Shown here: in pieces, positions 1 to 13,200 of the stretch | Layout of the letters: the number at the start of each line of letters is the position of its first letter | Position numbering within the stretch: the first letter of the stretch is position 1 | NCBI GenBank assembly: GCA_013398615.1 | Contig: VZSR01003807.1 | Location: 17,190,237 to 17,254,236 of the forward strand | Direction of reading: 5' to 3' | Origin: Brachypodius melanocephalos | Taxonomy: Eukaryota; Chordata; Aves; Passeriformes; Pycnonotidae | Length of the DNA stretch: 64,000 bases | Made by a program: the position numbers and the translations under genes | The notes under the pieces: generated by a model | Told to the model about the DNA's origin: nothing | Seen by the model: only the letters and a program-made list of their open reading frames with translations | The model's database searches: none

Positions 1-2750
1 GCAACAGAGAGGTTTAAGCCAAACTGAGCAGCACAGAGTCTGAATCTGAATGAGAAGGGAGGGAGGAGGGTGTCTGCTGAGTGGAGTCGCTCATAGGCTG
101 GCAGCCCCTGCCTTGTAGGAGGCAAATGAGTGCACCAGGACTTCTGTAGTATTCAGAGAGGCCCTGATGCTAAAGTCTCTTGTTGCACAGAAGTAAGTCA
201 GCCAAGCAGCCGTGTTGGGATGACAGGGACCTTGGTGACAGGTGGCAGCTGCCTTTTCGTGGGGCTGTCTGCCTTTACCAGGGGTGTGGAGGGAGGCAGC
301 AGCAGGCCCTGCAGGCTGCAGCTCTCAGCTGCTCAGGGAGCTCCTTCATGCAAATCATGCTGGTAAACTAAACAGAAAATTACAAGAGAGGGTTTGCTTC
401 ACAAAATCAGCTTTGCCAGAGGTGATATGTATCTTGGGCTTAAAAAAACCCCAAAAACCTAAAAAAAAACCCCCAAAACCCACCAAACCTCAAATGCCAG
501 GAGAGCAAATGCCAGCCCTGAATCACAGCAGGCTGCAATCCCCACCAAGTGCTTTTGGAAGATGTGTGTCGGGGATTCTCTCTGAGGACACAGCCCAGCT
601 GAGGTTTTCTTCCCTGATGAGGCTCTCCAGGGCTCCCACGGGTGCCCACCCAGCTGATCTGTGTTGGGTAACCAGGCAGCTACTGCCCACACAGGCACAG
701 CCTGCCTCCAGGAGCTCCACCATGCATCCACTCCCTTCTCATGGCAATCAGGAGAAAATGCCATTTAAGTGGGAAGCAAATAAGCTGTTTCCTCCCTGGC
801 ATCTCTCTGCCAGCAAAGTGCCTACCTGTGCCTCCAGGACATACAGCAGAGAAAGGAAACTGTCCCTCCCTGTTAAAGTGCTGCCAGCACAGCATTTCTG
901 CTACCTGTATTTCAAAAGATGGGATTTGGTGGGTGCAGAGGAAAGGATTCTGGGGCAGAAACCCTCCATTTTCTCCAAAGAGCCTCTCCTGTATTGTCCT
1001 GGGTTCTACCAGTTCTGTCACTCTGCTGAACTTTCAGTACCTCCAGCTCTGAAGGGGAATGGTGGTCTCAAAACGAATTTGAGACACCTCCAGATGCACA
1101 ATGTCCACTGAAGACTGCCTTTGCTACCTGTTTGAGGACTCAGGCAACAGAGGTTCTGTCAGGGGAAGAGGTGACCTTGATGCCTTGATGGCATTGCAGG
1201 AGTGTCCACCGCTCATTTCTTCAGGACTGCTGGGTGAACACAAATTGACCTGTGCTTTGGAGGCTGGCTTCATTTCCTGCTTGCCTGCAATGACTTGAAA
1301 ATTTTGATGGACTTTGGAAAGCTTTACCCAGACATTTGGTTTTAATGAATGCATGTAAAACCGCTTTCAGATTGCCAGCTGTGGTCGAAAACCAGCAAGA
1401 AGGCAAAGCACAGCATTAATGACTTTAGTCGTTTATTTTTGCAACAACAAGATTTTCAGGAGAAAACAAAACACTTTGTCAGTGGAAATAATTAAAACCA
1501 TGAAAATGACTGCATTTCCTGTGTGACTGACATATTCCATGTGGGAGAAAATGTTTCCCAGCAACAAAAAAATACATTTCAGCAACTCAAATTTTCTTAG
1601 CAATGGACATCTCTCTTTCCCTAACTGAAACAGGCAAAAGGAACTTCAGCTTACACCTTTTTAGCAATTCATCCCAGGAGCAAAGAACAAACTCCCCTTT
1701 CCACTGTACAATGATCTTAAAGAATTCAATTTTTGGCACCTTATTTGGAAATTCCTAGAAACCACCTGACTTCAAGCAGTGGGTGACATTACTGTCTTCT
1801 CCAGGCTCAGTCCTCGCACTGGAAATGTGCACTGCCTCCAAATTTTATTTCAGATGGACAATTTTCTTTCAAATGTACAGGCTGCTGTTTCTATGATTTG
1901 TTAAAAAAGAAAAGGTAAATATAAAATATCTGAAGCAAACAGGAAAGAACAGTGTGTGATGACAAACAAAGGACATGTTATTCAGCAACAAAGTACAAGT
2001 GGATTACCCAGAAACTAAAAGACCTTTCTTTTTATTTGTTAGAAAGGCTACACAGCCATGAAAGTGAAAACCTGAACTAAAATTTATATTTTATTTTGTT
2101 TTCTCATCTCAGTTCTATTTGTGTTGTATTTTCCAGTCTTCAGTTCTTACCTTCAGTTTGATTTCAACTTTCTGCCAAAATACAACTCTTAGAGTTGTTG
2201 ACCAAGGCCACACTGTACTTCTAAAGAGTACTTTTAAAGAAGACACTAACAGAAGACCAAAAGATTAAATATTTGTGCTGTGAGTCAGCAGGACTCTGGA
2301 GGGAGATGTGAAGTGTAATGAGCTCTGGACTATGTCTATGATTTGAGGTTTTTTAAAGCCAGATAAAAATGTATTGGTATAAATCATTGCCTCTCAATGA
2401 GTAAGAACATAACAGAAAGAATATGACTTAGTAAGAAACCACAGGGCTCAGAATGAAGAAAACTTGTATTCTCAATTGTCATGAATTTGCTGTATGATAT
2501 CAGACTATATTACTTCTTTACTTACTAAGTATTATCCATTTATTGATGTATCTGTAGTTTATTCAGTTGCAAAATGACACAAATAGCATAGCCTAAACAT
2601 TGTCTTTATGAAATATATCTTACATTTATTAAAAACATTTTTGCAAAACTGACTGCTGAACTGTAATTCTTTTGCTGCACAACAGTATTAACAATTATCT
2701 TTATATTCAAAGTTCCTGAACGATGGATCATTTTACTTTCTCGAAGTAGC

Positions 2751-2769
2751 TTTTTTTTTTTTTTTTTTT
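2751..2769. repeat. T19 homopolymer
   Basis: This is an uninterrupted run of T. It is simple sequence with no retroposed gene visible next to it. Confidence 0.9.
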
Positions 2770-5700
2770 AATCCAGCTCTCATTGCTCAGTAATTGGAAT
2801 TTTGGCATATTTTCCTCCTTGTGTATGGGTATCAAGGTGTCAACACTAATGCTTAAGGCTACTCACGCTTTTCTAGATCGGTACCTTTTTTTCTTCAATA
2901 AATAGTATGGTTTTCCTTTGGTTCTTCTCCATTTCTTTCGTGTCTCTCCTCTCCATGTCACTTTCATTCTTTCATCCTCTCAGCCCTCCTCCTGTTGTTC
3001 CAAGCCAGCTATCTCATTAATATGTTCTGCAAATGGCAAACTATTACTTCTGAGAGTGAATCTCGACAATCAGAGATGAAGGCAAAGTAACCTAAGCTGA
3101 TATGTCAAGAAAATGCTCTCCACAATTTGCTGAAAACCTTTGCTTCTGCATTTTAAAATAAATTAATTGGGAGACTTCCACTATCTTCTTTTTAAGAATC
3201 ATAAAATCTACAGAGAAATAAGATGACCTTATTTACCCCAACTATGATAAAAGTGGTCTATGAAAACTGATGCAGAAAACTCTTCAACTCTTAATTAATT
3301 TCTATTGGCTTATCACCAACTTCCCTGTCTGTCCACAGTTCCAAATTTGAGTTATTAGATCACCAGAAATACAAATACAAATCACAACTGGAGATGTTAG
3401 AAGAAATCCCCACATCAGCCTCACAGATTTTCCAGACAGATTATTCAGCAATTTAATGTGACTATCTTAGCTTCTTTTTCTAGCTTAATCACGTTTCTAG
3501 TACTAAAGTGTTTGCCCGATTTTGAAAGCAAAGAACTGAGAAGATAGCAGAAAAGGTGATTTCTTGCCAACTGCACGTGGACAAAACCAACAGGGGAATC
3601 TCATGAGAGAGTTGCTCTCATACCCCTTGTCTGTCTCCTGACCTTCTCCTGCTTTGGGCTTTTAAATCTTTCCCACTCATTTCCCACTCCTGAAGGATGT
3701 GACCTTCTGTCCAGCCTCCCACAGCACAGCTATGAAGCCAGCTACTCTTCAGACAGTCATTAATCTGTTGCTCATCTCAGCATTTTGGATTTGTTGCCTT
3801 CAGGCAACATTTCTCCCTGCTCCTTGGTTGCAGCAGGACTCCCTTCCTGGGTAGCCATGAGAGGAGCAGAGCAGGTGCAGTCCTGCCCCTGATCCAAAGG
3901 ACACCTTGCTCCTGGCACAGAGCCCCAGCCAAGGGATTGTTTTGAGCACTGTGCACAGGCAAGGCAGTAACAGGAAAACAATGGAGAGCTAAAAAGCATC
4001 AAAGCACGCTTCCTTTTCTTCCTCCTTATCCCAGGGAAGTCTGTTGTACTGGAGCTTTTCTTTTGCTTGACTGTTCATTTCTGGTGGGAAGCAGAGAGGG
4101 TTGTGGGACCAGGACACTGTGGCCACCAGCAAGGATTTCAGTCACTGCATTCCACGCTATCCCTCTACAGCTGGCTTGACTGCAGAACCAGCACAGCCTG
4201 TTTTCTCTCTCTGTTTACTTTCATTGGCTACAATCAGCTTTTTAAAAAGTTCTTTCCTTTTCTGGGCTCCCAGTTAGCACCAGTAAACACCAATAACATT
4301 AATGCCTCAGATTTTTTTGCCACAGTTGTGATAAGACATTCATTCTCACACCGGATGAGCTGTGGCTTTTCACTGAAACTGATGACGCTGCAGCCCATCC
4401 CTCAAAACAGCACCATGCAAGCAGCAGATCTCAGGCTAAAATGTTTCACATTTCCACTTATTAGGAACATTTTTCTCCAAAGACCATATTACACTGATAG
4501 TTTTTACAGACATAGGGTATAACTGAGGGAGCAGGTTGAAGCCCAGGAACCTTCCTGGCACTTCAGCAGCACCCACAGCTCAGCATGGCAAGGGTGCATT
4601 GTCTTTTGGGCAGCCCAAACACAAGCCCTCAGAATAAGGATGTCTTCCTTCATATTTTCCCTGGCCATTACAGTTTGTACTGTGTCTACTGGCTGCTTTA
4701 CCCTCTGTGCAAGCTAGGTACATACCTTCTGAGATTACCCCAGGGGGCAAAGTTAAACAATTGCTGTGTTGCAGTTGGCATAGATACCATGAAATAAAGG
4801 CAGAACTAGAAAGGAAAAATGGATAATTTGGCTGTATTTCTTAGTAAACAAGGAGGTAAACATTTCAAATAATTCTAGGCTCTGGCTCTTGAGGGGACTG
4901 AACTCTAGGTGCAAACAGTTAAAAGAAATCATACTGTTTGTCTAAAATACCTTCCTTTCCTATTAAAATAAAAAGAAATTCACTATTGTGTTCACTTAAC
5001 ATACATTTCATAAAATCTGTTTATCCTAAGATTTTACAACTCAATAGAAAGCATTTTTTTTATTACTTACTCCTGGGGGTAGTATGCTTCTTGTTCAGGG
5101 GAAGATGTAGTTCCTAGCAAGTTTTTAAATTCTCCTGAAGTCTGTATGTGCCAGCAGCTGTGTATAATCAGCATGTTTCATTGGACGATGGCATTTAGTT
5201 TCGGGGGGTTTTTGAATAGTTGTGTTACATCTCTTAACTCCCATCAAAATCAGTAACATGCTACGGCTGATGAGTGATTCAGCAGGAGGAGGGAGCCCCA
5301 AAGCATCCTCTAGGGCCTCACATTTGGGAGCAAAACTTTCCTCCCTGTCAAGCTGCCACAGGCACTTCTGCATATCTCTGGCATCTCCAGGACCATTACA
5401 CGTAAAGGCACTTGGGATGTGGGAACAGCTGTGCACCTCTGGAGTCAGCTGAGTTTCCAGAGAGCTTGCACTGAGCTGAGCTGTGGGTTATAAGAGGTGT
5501 GGGTTGTTAGAGGAGGTCGATTACACATCACATTATCACAGAAGAATCTTACCACAGCTGAGTTTGGTCTATGAAAACATTTCCTTTCCTTCCCCAGCCT
5601 AAACAGCCTCTCTTTCCCACCGCCGCCCCCCCCCCCGCCCCGCCAAATACAAATTTCTTTAAAAGTTAACGTTATTTTTTTGCACATATCCTATGAAGAA

Positions 5701-6122
5701 ACGACACCCCTCTGGATGTGTCTAGGAATTGTTAACAGTGCTGACAGTGCCCTGTACCCACTGACAGGTGGACATTTTACAAGGAAAGGATATATCATGT
5801 GAGAGCAGAGCTAGGCTGACTGATTTAACTACATGTAAAAGGCACTGCCAAAACCCAGACTGCCCAACGGAAGCCATGCCCCGTGGCATCCCTGGCGATC
5901 CAGTTTCTGAAGCTGGCAGTGAGGCAGCTGTCAGATGGAGCAGCTACAACGTCTTTCGTCACATCTTTCTTGCTAAGCAAACATCGATAAAGGGCTTATT
6001 GTGCCTGCTCTACATAAGGAAAAAAATGTTTAGGAATTCTCCTGTCTGGAAATACTGCAAAAGCTACCAAGTTTCTAAGTCTGCCTTTCCCTCCCATGCT
6101 ATCTGCAGGCATTAGTGTGTTA

Positions 6123-6150
6123 AAACAAAAACAAACAAGCAAGCAAGCAA
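6123..6150. repeat. Short AAAC/AAGC simple repeat
   Basis: The sequence drifts from AAAC units into about four AAGC units. It lies in the SLC2A12 upstream flank and no function is evident. Confidence 0.75.
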
Positions 6151-6744
6151 TCAGAGAGCACTAACAAGAAGCCTGCAGCACTGCCAGATTATACAACAGT
6201 GAGTCCCACCGGGGGTGGCTTGGACAACTTGCCTGATGGAGGCAGCGGGTCTGCTGAGAGCACTTGGAGGCTCTCCCACCAGGGCTGGGACAGGGCAGGG
6301 CGGGGCAGCCTCTCTGGGCAGCTCACCTGCACCCGCTGCAAACTTTCCCTCCTGCTGCCGTCCAGCCTCTGGCCACTCCCGCCACAGGAGCGAGTAAGCA
6401 TGGAGTGACTACCAGCAGCAATCCACATCGAATCTTTGACTCAGTATAGCTGATACAGTCTCAGTTTTCTCTACAAATAATTTTCATGGAACGAAGGGTG
6501 GCTTGCCTGCATTTGCTTGTAAAATATCATGTGCATCTTTACCGTGTAAAGTCCTGGTTGCTGCTAACACAGGCTGCAAAGGGCTGCCCTGGTTGTTTGC
6601 ATCTCCACTACTTCTCGCCATAACTTAATCAGAAGTTACAAGAACGAAGCAATGCTGCGTGTGCACAGTGCCCTAACTAGCTGACAGAGCAAACCCTCCC
6701 CTCCAGTGCGCCTTCTCTGCTAAAAACCTGTGCCTATGAACAAC

Positions 6745-6830
6745 AGGGAGAGGAGGGAAGGAGAGACAGGGAAAAAGAGAGAGAGAGCCTATAAGTGAAT
6801 GGATAAGGAATGTGCATGGAGCGGTGCATA
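6745..6830 (+). promoter_or_regulatory. SLC2A12: Candidate SLC2A12 core promoter (purine tract and TATA-like box)
   Basis: A GA-rich purine tract (about 6745-6787) is followed by a TATA-like TATAAG at 6790-6795. A start of transcription near 6820 would give a 5' untranslated region of about 300 nt before the ATG at 7124. The following stretch, about 7020-7300, is clearly GC-rich and contains CpGs, as expected for a vertebrate promoter and first exon. The TATA assignment is an inference from position and motif; no transcript data are available here. Confidence 0.35.
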
Positions 6831-7034
6831 AATGTCTGATGTCTCAACTATTTGTTAAAAGGCAAAAGCAATACTTCCGACAGACGGCCCTCCCCTCGCC
6901 TGCAATAGGCTCCCCAGAATAGCAACAGCCCGTGTCACAGTAAAGGGCAAAGCCTTCTGAAATAGCAACAAAGTTGTTCACAAACCACTTTGTGGTTTGC
7001 ATTTGGTTTCGGCCAGCTTCAGGAACTTGTCGCC

Positions 7035-7091
7035 ATGCGGAAAACCACCTGCCCTTTCCTGGCCGGCCGGGGAAGGACCGCAGCCGTGTGA
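7035..7091 (+). promoter_or_regulatory. Upstream ORF (18 codons) in the SLC2A12 5' leader
   Basis: An ATG with G at -3 (context GTCGCCATGC) opens an 18-codon frame that ends in TGA at 7089-7091. This is 32 nt before the main ATG at 7124 and out of frame with it. If the transcript starts upstream of 7035, as the promoter guess implies, this small frame would be met first and could lower translation of GLUT12. Whether it lies in the mature leader is not proven. Confidence 0.4.
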
Positions 7092-7123
7092 AGAGCTCCC
7101 GCCCAAGGTGCGAAGGGGCAGCG

Positions 7124-7238
7124 ATGGTACCTGGGCAGAGCACGGAGGAGCTCAGCCAGCCGAGCCAGGCGATGGCAGCAGGGGAGGATGAGGAGCGCAG
7201 CCGGGGCAGCGGCCGCTCCCGGCTCCCGGCTGCGGCAG
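7124..7238 (+). CDS. SLC2A12: SLC2A12 coding exon 1
   Basis: The ATG sits in a good context (G at -3, G at +4). The exon codes for 38 residues starting [10 protein letters not shown], which resembles the MVP start of human GLUT12, and ends at GCAG/GTAAGG in phase 1. The single leftover G joins the GT of exon 2 to make the glycine of [10 protein letters not shown]. The cytosolic tail is rich in Ser, Glu and Arg and diverged from mammals, as is usual for this region. The assignment rests on phase, MVP, the GC-rich context and a correct splice to exon 2; there is little sequence identity beyond that. Confidence 0.82.
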
Positions 7239-10200
7239 GTAAGGAAGGAGGCAGGAGCTGTGCCAGCTGCGGGCCAGCAGCAGCTGCACATGGCTCATCC
7301 TCGGGGCTGGGAGAGAACAAAGCCAAGGCACTCTCGGGACATGCCCTCTCCGTTTCTAAATCTGCAAGAGGGGAACGTATGACTAAGGAAGCCAGCTTGA
7401 ATTTTGCCAGCTTGAATTCTGAATGAAGGTTTGTGTGATACTTTCTCTAAAAGGCCTCGGTCCTTCTGCTCGTGTAGGTGCTGTCTGTCGTGTAAATCCT
7501 TTTCCTTTATGAGGATGAGCCATCTGAAAGATAGGAGAACCTGCTGCCCTCTAAGAGCAGTGATCTGGTCCTTGCACACTCAGGGGCAGTTCAGCCCTTT
7601 TCACTGCAGTGAGTGGAGGTGCACTGCACCTGCCCGTGCAGGTTGAGGGGACAGGCTCTCCCTCCTGTTTTTACTTCCCTGGCATTTCAGGAAGAAAGAA
7701 GGTTTCTGTGCTGACACCCTCAAAAATCAGCTGTAACGTTTATTCTGCAATAAATCTTTAAGTGCAGAAACAGAATTTCATAGCTCTTCATCTTTGCTGT
7801 CATACCCAGACAGTTTTTCTCAGTTGCAGCGTGGTTTTGCATTTTCAAACTCTTTCCCAGAGGATAAGATACAAAGGGGACAGTGCCCCACAATCATGAT
7901 GTTTCTCAGCCACAAGGCAGCTGTACCCAAACAGGACAGCATGGTCATAAACCAGAAACAACAATGTCCCAAGCAGATTTTGTTCACTTAGACCTGAATG
8001 AACTGATTAGCACAGGAATATTCAGAAACCATAGGTACAAAAGCTTTGTTGGAGTGTAACAGTGATCTGATAAGCAATGTCTCCCGATACTGGAATCAGA
8101 GGTTAGCCAAGAACAGAAAGTCAGTAGGTGTGCAGACACATTTAATATTGCCTTAGGGACTGAGGAGAGCAGTGCAGCAGATTATAGGATAGCAATAAAC
8201 AAAGTTTCTGCAGCACATGGATTAAGGTTAGAAGTGTATGTGCAAATTACACATCTGTCCTTATCTTCAAAACTTAAAGCAGTAACCTGAGGAATATATA
8301 ATTACATAGCTAGAAATTAAAAGAACCTTTTGACTCTTACTAGAAACAAAAAACCCTAAATACTGTTTTGTGTAATGAGGGGATAAGCTGCCTATTGACA
8401 TGATGAAATTACATAGCAGAGCAGTAAGAGATGACATGGCCAGGATGGGTCTGTCCAGGATCTGCATTCTCTGTCTTTACATCATTGTCAGGGGGCTTTC
8501 ATTCATGAAATTTAAATATTGTTTACAAGTACATTGATTTGGCTTATGCTGTACAAAGTATTCAGTGCTTCCCACCAGTGGAGGAGTTTAGAAGAGTGGT
8601 GCATTAGTTTCCTTCCACCTTCTCCTTTCGTTCAATTTACAATGTGCTTGGTTTGGGTTTGCCTTTCACACTTGGGTAGGAGGAGTACTATTTGTCAAAG
8701 GATTGTGATCCCACATGGCCCAGACATTATTTTAGGTTAAGTTAATATTTTCTGAGATTTTCCAGCTCTGTTTGCAATATAGCTTTGTCCCAAAGCTGCC
8801 ATTTGTTCATCCGGTAGGATCTTGTTGGGTAGCTGTTTTAGATCCCGTGCCAGACTCCTAGAGAGGCAGGTAGATCAGATGTATCATAACTAATAGGAGA
8901 AATGCACGTCCTGAACAGCTACTGGATCTAAAAAACCTCAGGTGTTGGAATAGAGCAACAGGGTAAGATATATCTCTTTATACCAGACAACTGGATGAGA
9001 TAGAGAAAGTGACTGGAGCAGTACAGCAAAGATCATAACATGAAAATGAGAGAATTACCTTTTATGAGAAGCAAAACCATGATTTAATTATGCAACAATT
9101 CCCAATACATGCCATCAAACATTCTAAAAAAAAAAAAAAAAAAGTGATCCTCATGCTATACATTTCAGCAAAATCTTCTTTCATGACAATTTGGGAAATT
9201 TAAGTACTATATCCCTTGAAAGACACACTTTTTGTATGTCAGCACTCAGATGGAGAAGAAATGTGTTATTAGAGATAGCTTAAAAATTTCAAATGCAGAT
9301 GCTGTAGTTTTAAAATTTACTGTAGATAAAAGTAGATATCTTATTCTATTGGAAAAAAAAATGATATTCCATGCTGTGGATTTATGTCTAGGCAATGCTT
9401 TCAACTCATTGCAGTTTTCTAGTCTGTGCTTATTAACCAATGGTTGATAGAATTTGAATTCACTTTCCAAATGTCTAAATAGATCAAAGAAATTGCAAGG
9501 ATTTAAAGAACTTTCCTGATAGGAAAATACTTTCTTTTCCTTCCAAAGTGAGACATTTCTCATCTCAGATTAAATCAAAGTAAACAGAAGAAAATACCAG
9601 GGTGGAAGAGATTGTTGAGTCCCCTCCTATCAAAATAGATATATTTGCACATAAAGTATATGTCCCTGCCCCTCTCCCAGTAGTTTTCTATATGCACACT
9701 GAATGATCTCTTGAGAGAAAGCAAAGGTAAACTACATCACAGAAATCTCAGTGTCTGGACTAACGTGCAGCATGGTACTGCCCAACTGAGCTGGAAAGGG
9801 CTCCTCTCCCATAGCTCTCCCTCCCATGAGGTGTTTGAAGAGTGGTGTTTCCCAAATCAGCCTGTTTGCAGATCTTCCCCGGAACTGATCATTTATCCAT
9901 GAAATGCCCATAAAATATATGCACGGACCAAACACTGTGCCTTTGGAAGGACTGCATTTTCCCAAATATGTGCTAGAAAATAAGAAAAGGGGCACACCCT
10001 TAGTACTTGGCCTCATCCAGCCTCATTGTCAGTACACTGTGCTGCTGTGCTACAACTGCAGTTGGTCTCCTTTTCAGGAACCAAGCATAAACACTCCCAA
10101 CGAATGTTCTTAAGGATAGGTTTGTTTGCCAAGCAGGGCTGCTTTTGACTTGAACAACAGGTTGTGAGAAATCGCTTTGTTTACATCAGAAACTAGAGAA

Positions 10201-13200
10201 TAGACTTTCCAATCACTTGTCACATAGCAGCCACACACTCATTAGCCATGGTGTTAGTGGCAGACAGAAGGAGAAAATTCTCTGGAAGCTATCATTAAAT
10301 ATTTTATCCCCCTGGGACTGTACACTGCCATATGTTTTGCTGGCATCTCATAAAAATAAGAGAAATATATATATATGCATATATATTTGTAAAAAAAAGG
10401 GGAATGCCTAAGAACTGGCAGCAGCATCATTAAAACTGACACTTAAAAGGATTGTGAGTGTAACTACTGCAACGTTCTTTATCTGGAAATGTTAAAGCAA
10501 AACATATGCTGAAGTCAGAGGGAATTTTGCCTAGAGGAAGACCATGAAGGGAAACTGAGCAGAGATTTCAAGTTTTAACTCAGCAGGCAGTTGTGAGCAG
10601 GCAAATTTCGGGTACACCAGTTAAAACAAAACCTCATGGTGATATAACAATGTTTTTCAGTGGAATAGTGCCTGTGAGGGACAAGAGACTCCAAGTTAAC
10701 TACTGACTTTGCTGCTGCTAATGCAGAAGGACAATGTCTCTCCCCTTGCATCACATCAGGATCTGCTTTTCATTCAGGGGTGCTCTAGTTACAGGCCTCC
10801 ACTGTTTCTGCACAACTGTGGGTATGTGTCACTGGACACATGAAGAGGGATGCCAGGTGACCCAGTAAAAACAAACAAAATAAACATGAAGACATTGATC
10901 AAGTTTCTCTGCTTGGAGAAGCAAGAAATATGTAGGCTTGAGTGCTTCCCTATCCCTTCCCCTTCCTTCCCAGGCGTCCAAGATCTACATCCAGCTTGTA
11001 CAGACTCTCAGACTAAAAATAAATAACCATCTTATTTTCTGTGATCTAAGTAAGGACCACAGGCTGATGTGAGCACAGTCTGAATGGTAAAAAACAGTGC
11101 TGGTGATGGACTCTATCAAGACATTTGACTTGGCACTCTCATTCAGAAACTGAAACCATATAAAAATGACACTTCAACATTTTAAGAATTAAGAACTGTG
11201 CAGGACACAGACTTCAAAGTATCAATAGAGTACATGGTCCATGCTGCTGTCTTTCTGCTGGAAAGCCTCAAATTCTTTTTTTGCCCCTCTGTTACTGAAT
11301 TTTTTTTCTCAATTTCTTGGAAGAAAATAATAACAGATTTTTAAACAGGGTGATAAAGGTGATGGGTTATCAATAAATGGGATATGTTACTGGCTGAATG
11401 CAATTTGGATTCCTTGGCCTGCTGACTGCAAGTGAATGTGCTGTCTGGGGTTCCTCTCTGCTAACTTTAGACATCTGCGTCTGAGCAAGCTGCACACTTT
11501 CCTTTTATAGGCAATGGAGGGAAGTAGGCATCTGGCCTAATTCAGATGTCTAGAAGTGCCTATTTTTCTCAAGTGGTTACAAGAGAAATCTAGAGATGAT
11601 GTCTCACAGTTAGGTAAGTGGAACCCATCCTATGTATTTTAATACAGAGAAATGTAAGGTGATTTGCATTCCTCATTAGGATGCAATGAGGCAGGCCATA
11701 TTTATTCCAAGGCAGTGCCTTGGAAAGAATCTAGTCAGAAAATAAGTAAGTTTTCCTGGAGGATAACCAGAAGATAATCTTCTATATGTGTCTGTGAGAA
11801 TCCTTGGACAAGTAGAGAGGGAAATGTCCACCAAGACTGGAAAAATTATGTCAAGTTTCTATTTGGCACTGTGTAATCACTGCAGGAACACTGGGGCGAG
11901 ATCAATTTACTGAAGAAGCTGATGGTCTGGAAAATGTTCAGAGAACAAGGGTTTGAGTAATTAAGAGATTGGTAAACTTGTAAAACCTCACAGGATAAGT
12001 AGCTAAAAAGGAGATATGTGTGAGATGACTCAATGACGGGCTATAAGTTTGGACTTGGTGAACACAATTAAGTGTGGGAAAATGGAGAATGGGATCTGAT
12101 GGCTTGAAGTTGAAGCTGCAGAAATTAAGTCTGTAAATAATTTATAGATAACTTACAGTGAAAACAATTAACCGTTGGGATGACTTAATTCTTAAAGTCA
12201 TTGGTTTTCAATCATTAGCCATTTTTAAATCAAAGCTGAGTGTTTTAAATTGCTCTGTTCAGATAAAATGTAATTGAAGCATGTCTGAAGGATTATCTTG
12301 TGCTGTTTGTGAGTGTCAGACTGGATGAACACAATACTCTCTACTCCATGATATATAAACCGAGGTAAAATCCTATGTTAAATATATATGGCTCGATGAT
12401 ATAAAATACAGAGACATTCAAAAAATCACAAATATCAGCACTCAACAGTAGTTTGGGCAGAGCACTGCAATCAAATTAGCAGTTTAGTTTCTCATATGCT
12501 CATTCCTTCAGCATAACACTGTGCTGTTTTCAGCCCAGATTTCCAGACAGGATTCATTGGAAGGGTATATTCTCCACATATAATAATATACAGCAAGCAG
12601 GCAACTCAAAAGTATAAATGGGAAGGAGAAATTATGTTTTGCACTGATAAAACAAATACTGCATGTGTGCCTTGCAGGATGCAGCACAAAGGAGCTTAGC
12701 TGTAGTCAGCAGTACTTCCATTGAACTACTGTTCAATGGGTGAAGGAAGTACAGCAGGACTCAACCCATGCTTCTATTTAAAATAAGTGAAATGGTCTCA
12801 GATACTGCAGATATAAAGGAAGAAAAAACTTTAGAACTATTAACAGATATGGACAACAACAATATAAAAAAGACTGTTCAATCGCTGAAGCATTCTGCAA
12901 ATTTGTTTCTGATATTTTCTTCAAGATGTCCCATCTCCATCCCAATAAATCTACCACCCGCCCCCACCTTCTGAAAGACTTTTCACAATAATCCTATTCT
13001 CCCTGTGTCCTTACAGCTCACCAAGATGAAACCATGTGCTTCTCTCCTATCTCTTGTCTATCTCCAGTTTGCCAGCCACACCGCCTGAAGCGTGATGCAT
13101 TTGTGTTTGAGTTGAGGTGCATTTAATGCACTCAATATCTCAGGGCTGCTGCTGTTTGGCTGCTGCTGTTTGGTTCAAAGTTAGGAGAGCTAATAGGTGA

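Larger units (their letters stand above)
1..6700. other. 5' flank of SLC2A12, no gene supported
   Basis: I see no supported gene here. An open frame of 289 codons on the plus strand (242-1111) runs through an A/C-rich low-complexity stretch at about 441-490. It has no recognisable domain, so I do not call it. There is a T run at 2751-2769, a pyrimidine-rich stretch near 2920-3000, a C-rich run near 5620-5645 and a short AAGC repeat near 6123-6150. By synteny with human 6q23 the next gene beyond the left edge would be SGK1; this is inferred, not seen. Confidence 0.6.

Noticed and set aside
242..1111. 289-codon open frame on the plus strand
   Set aside because: It runs through an A/C-rich simple stretch, has no recognisable domain, and other frames in the same place are also open. 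Chance is the better explanation without transcripts.
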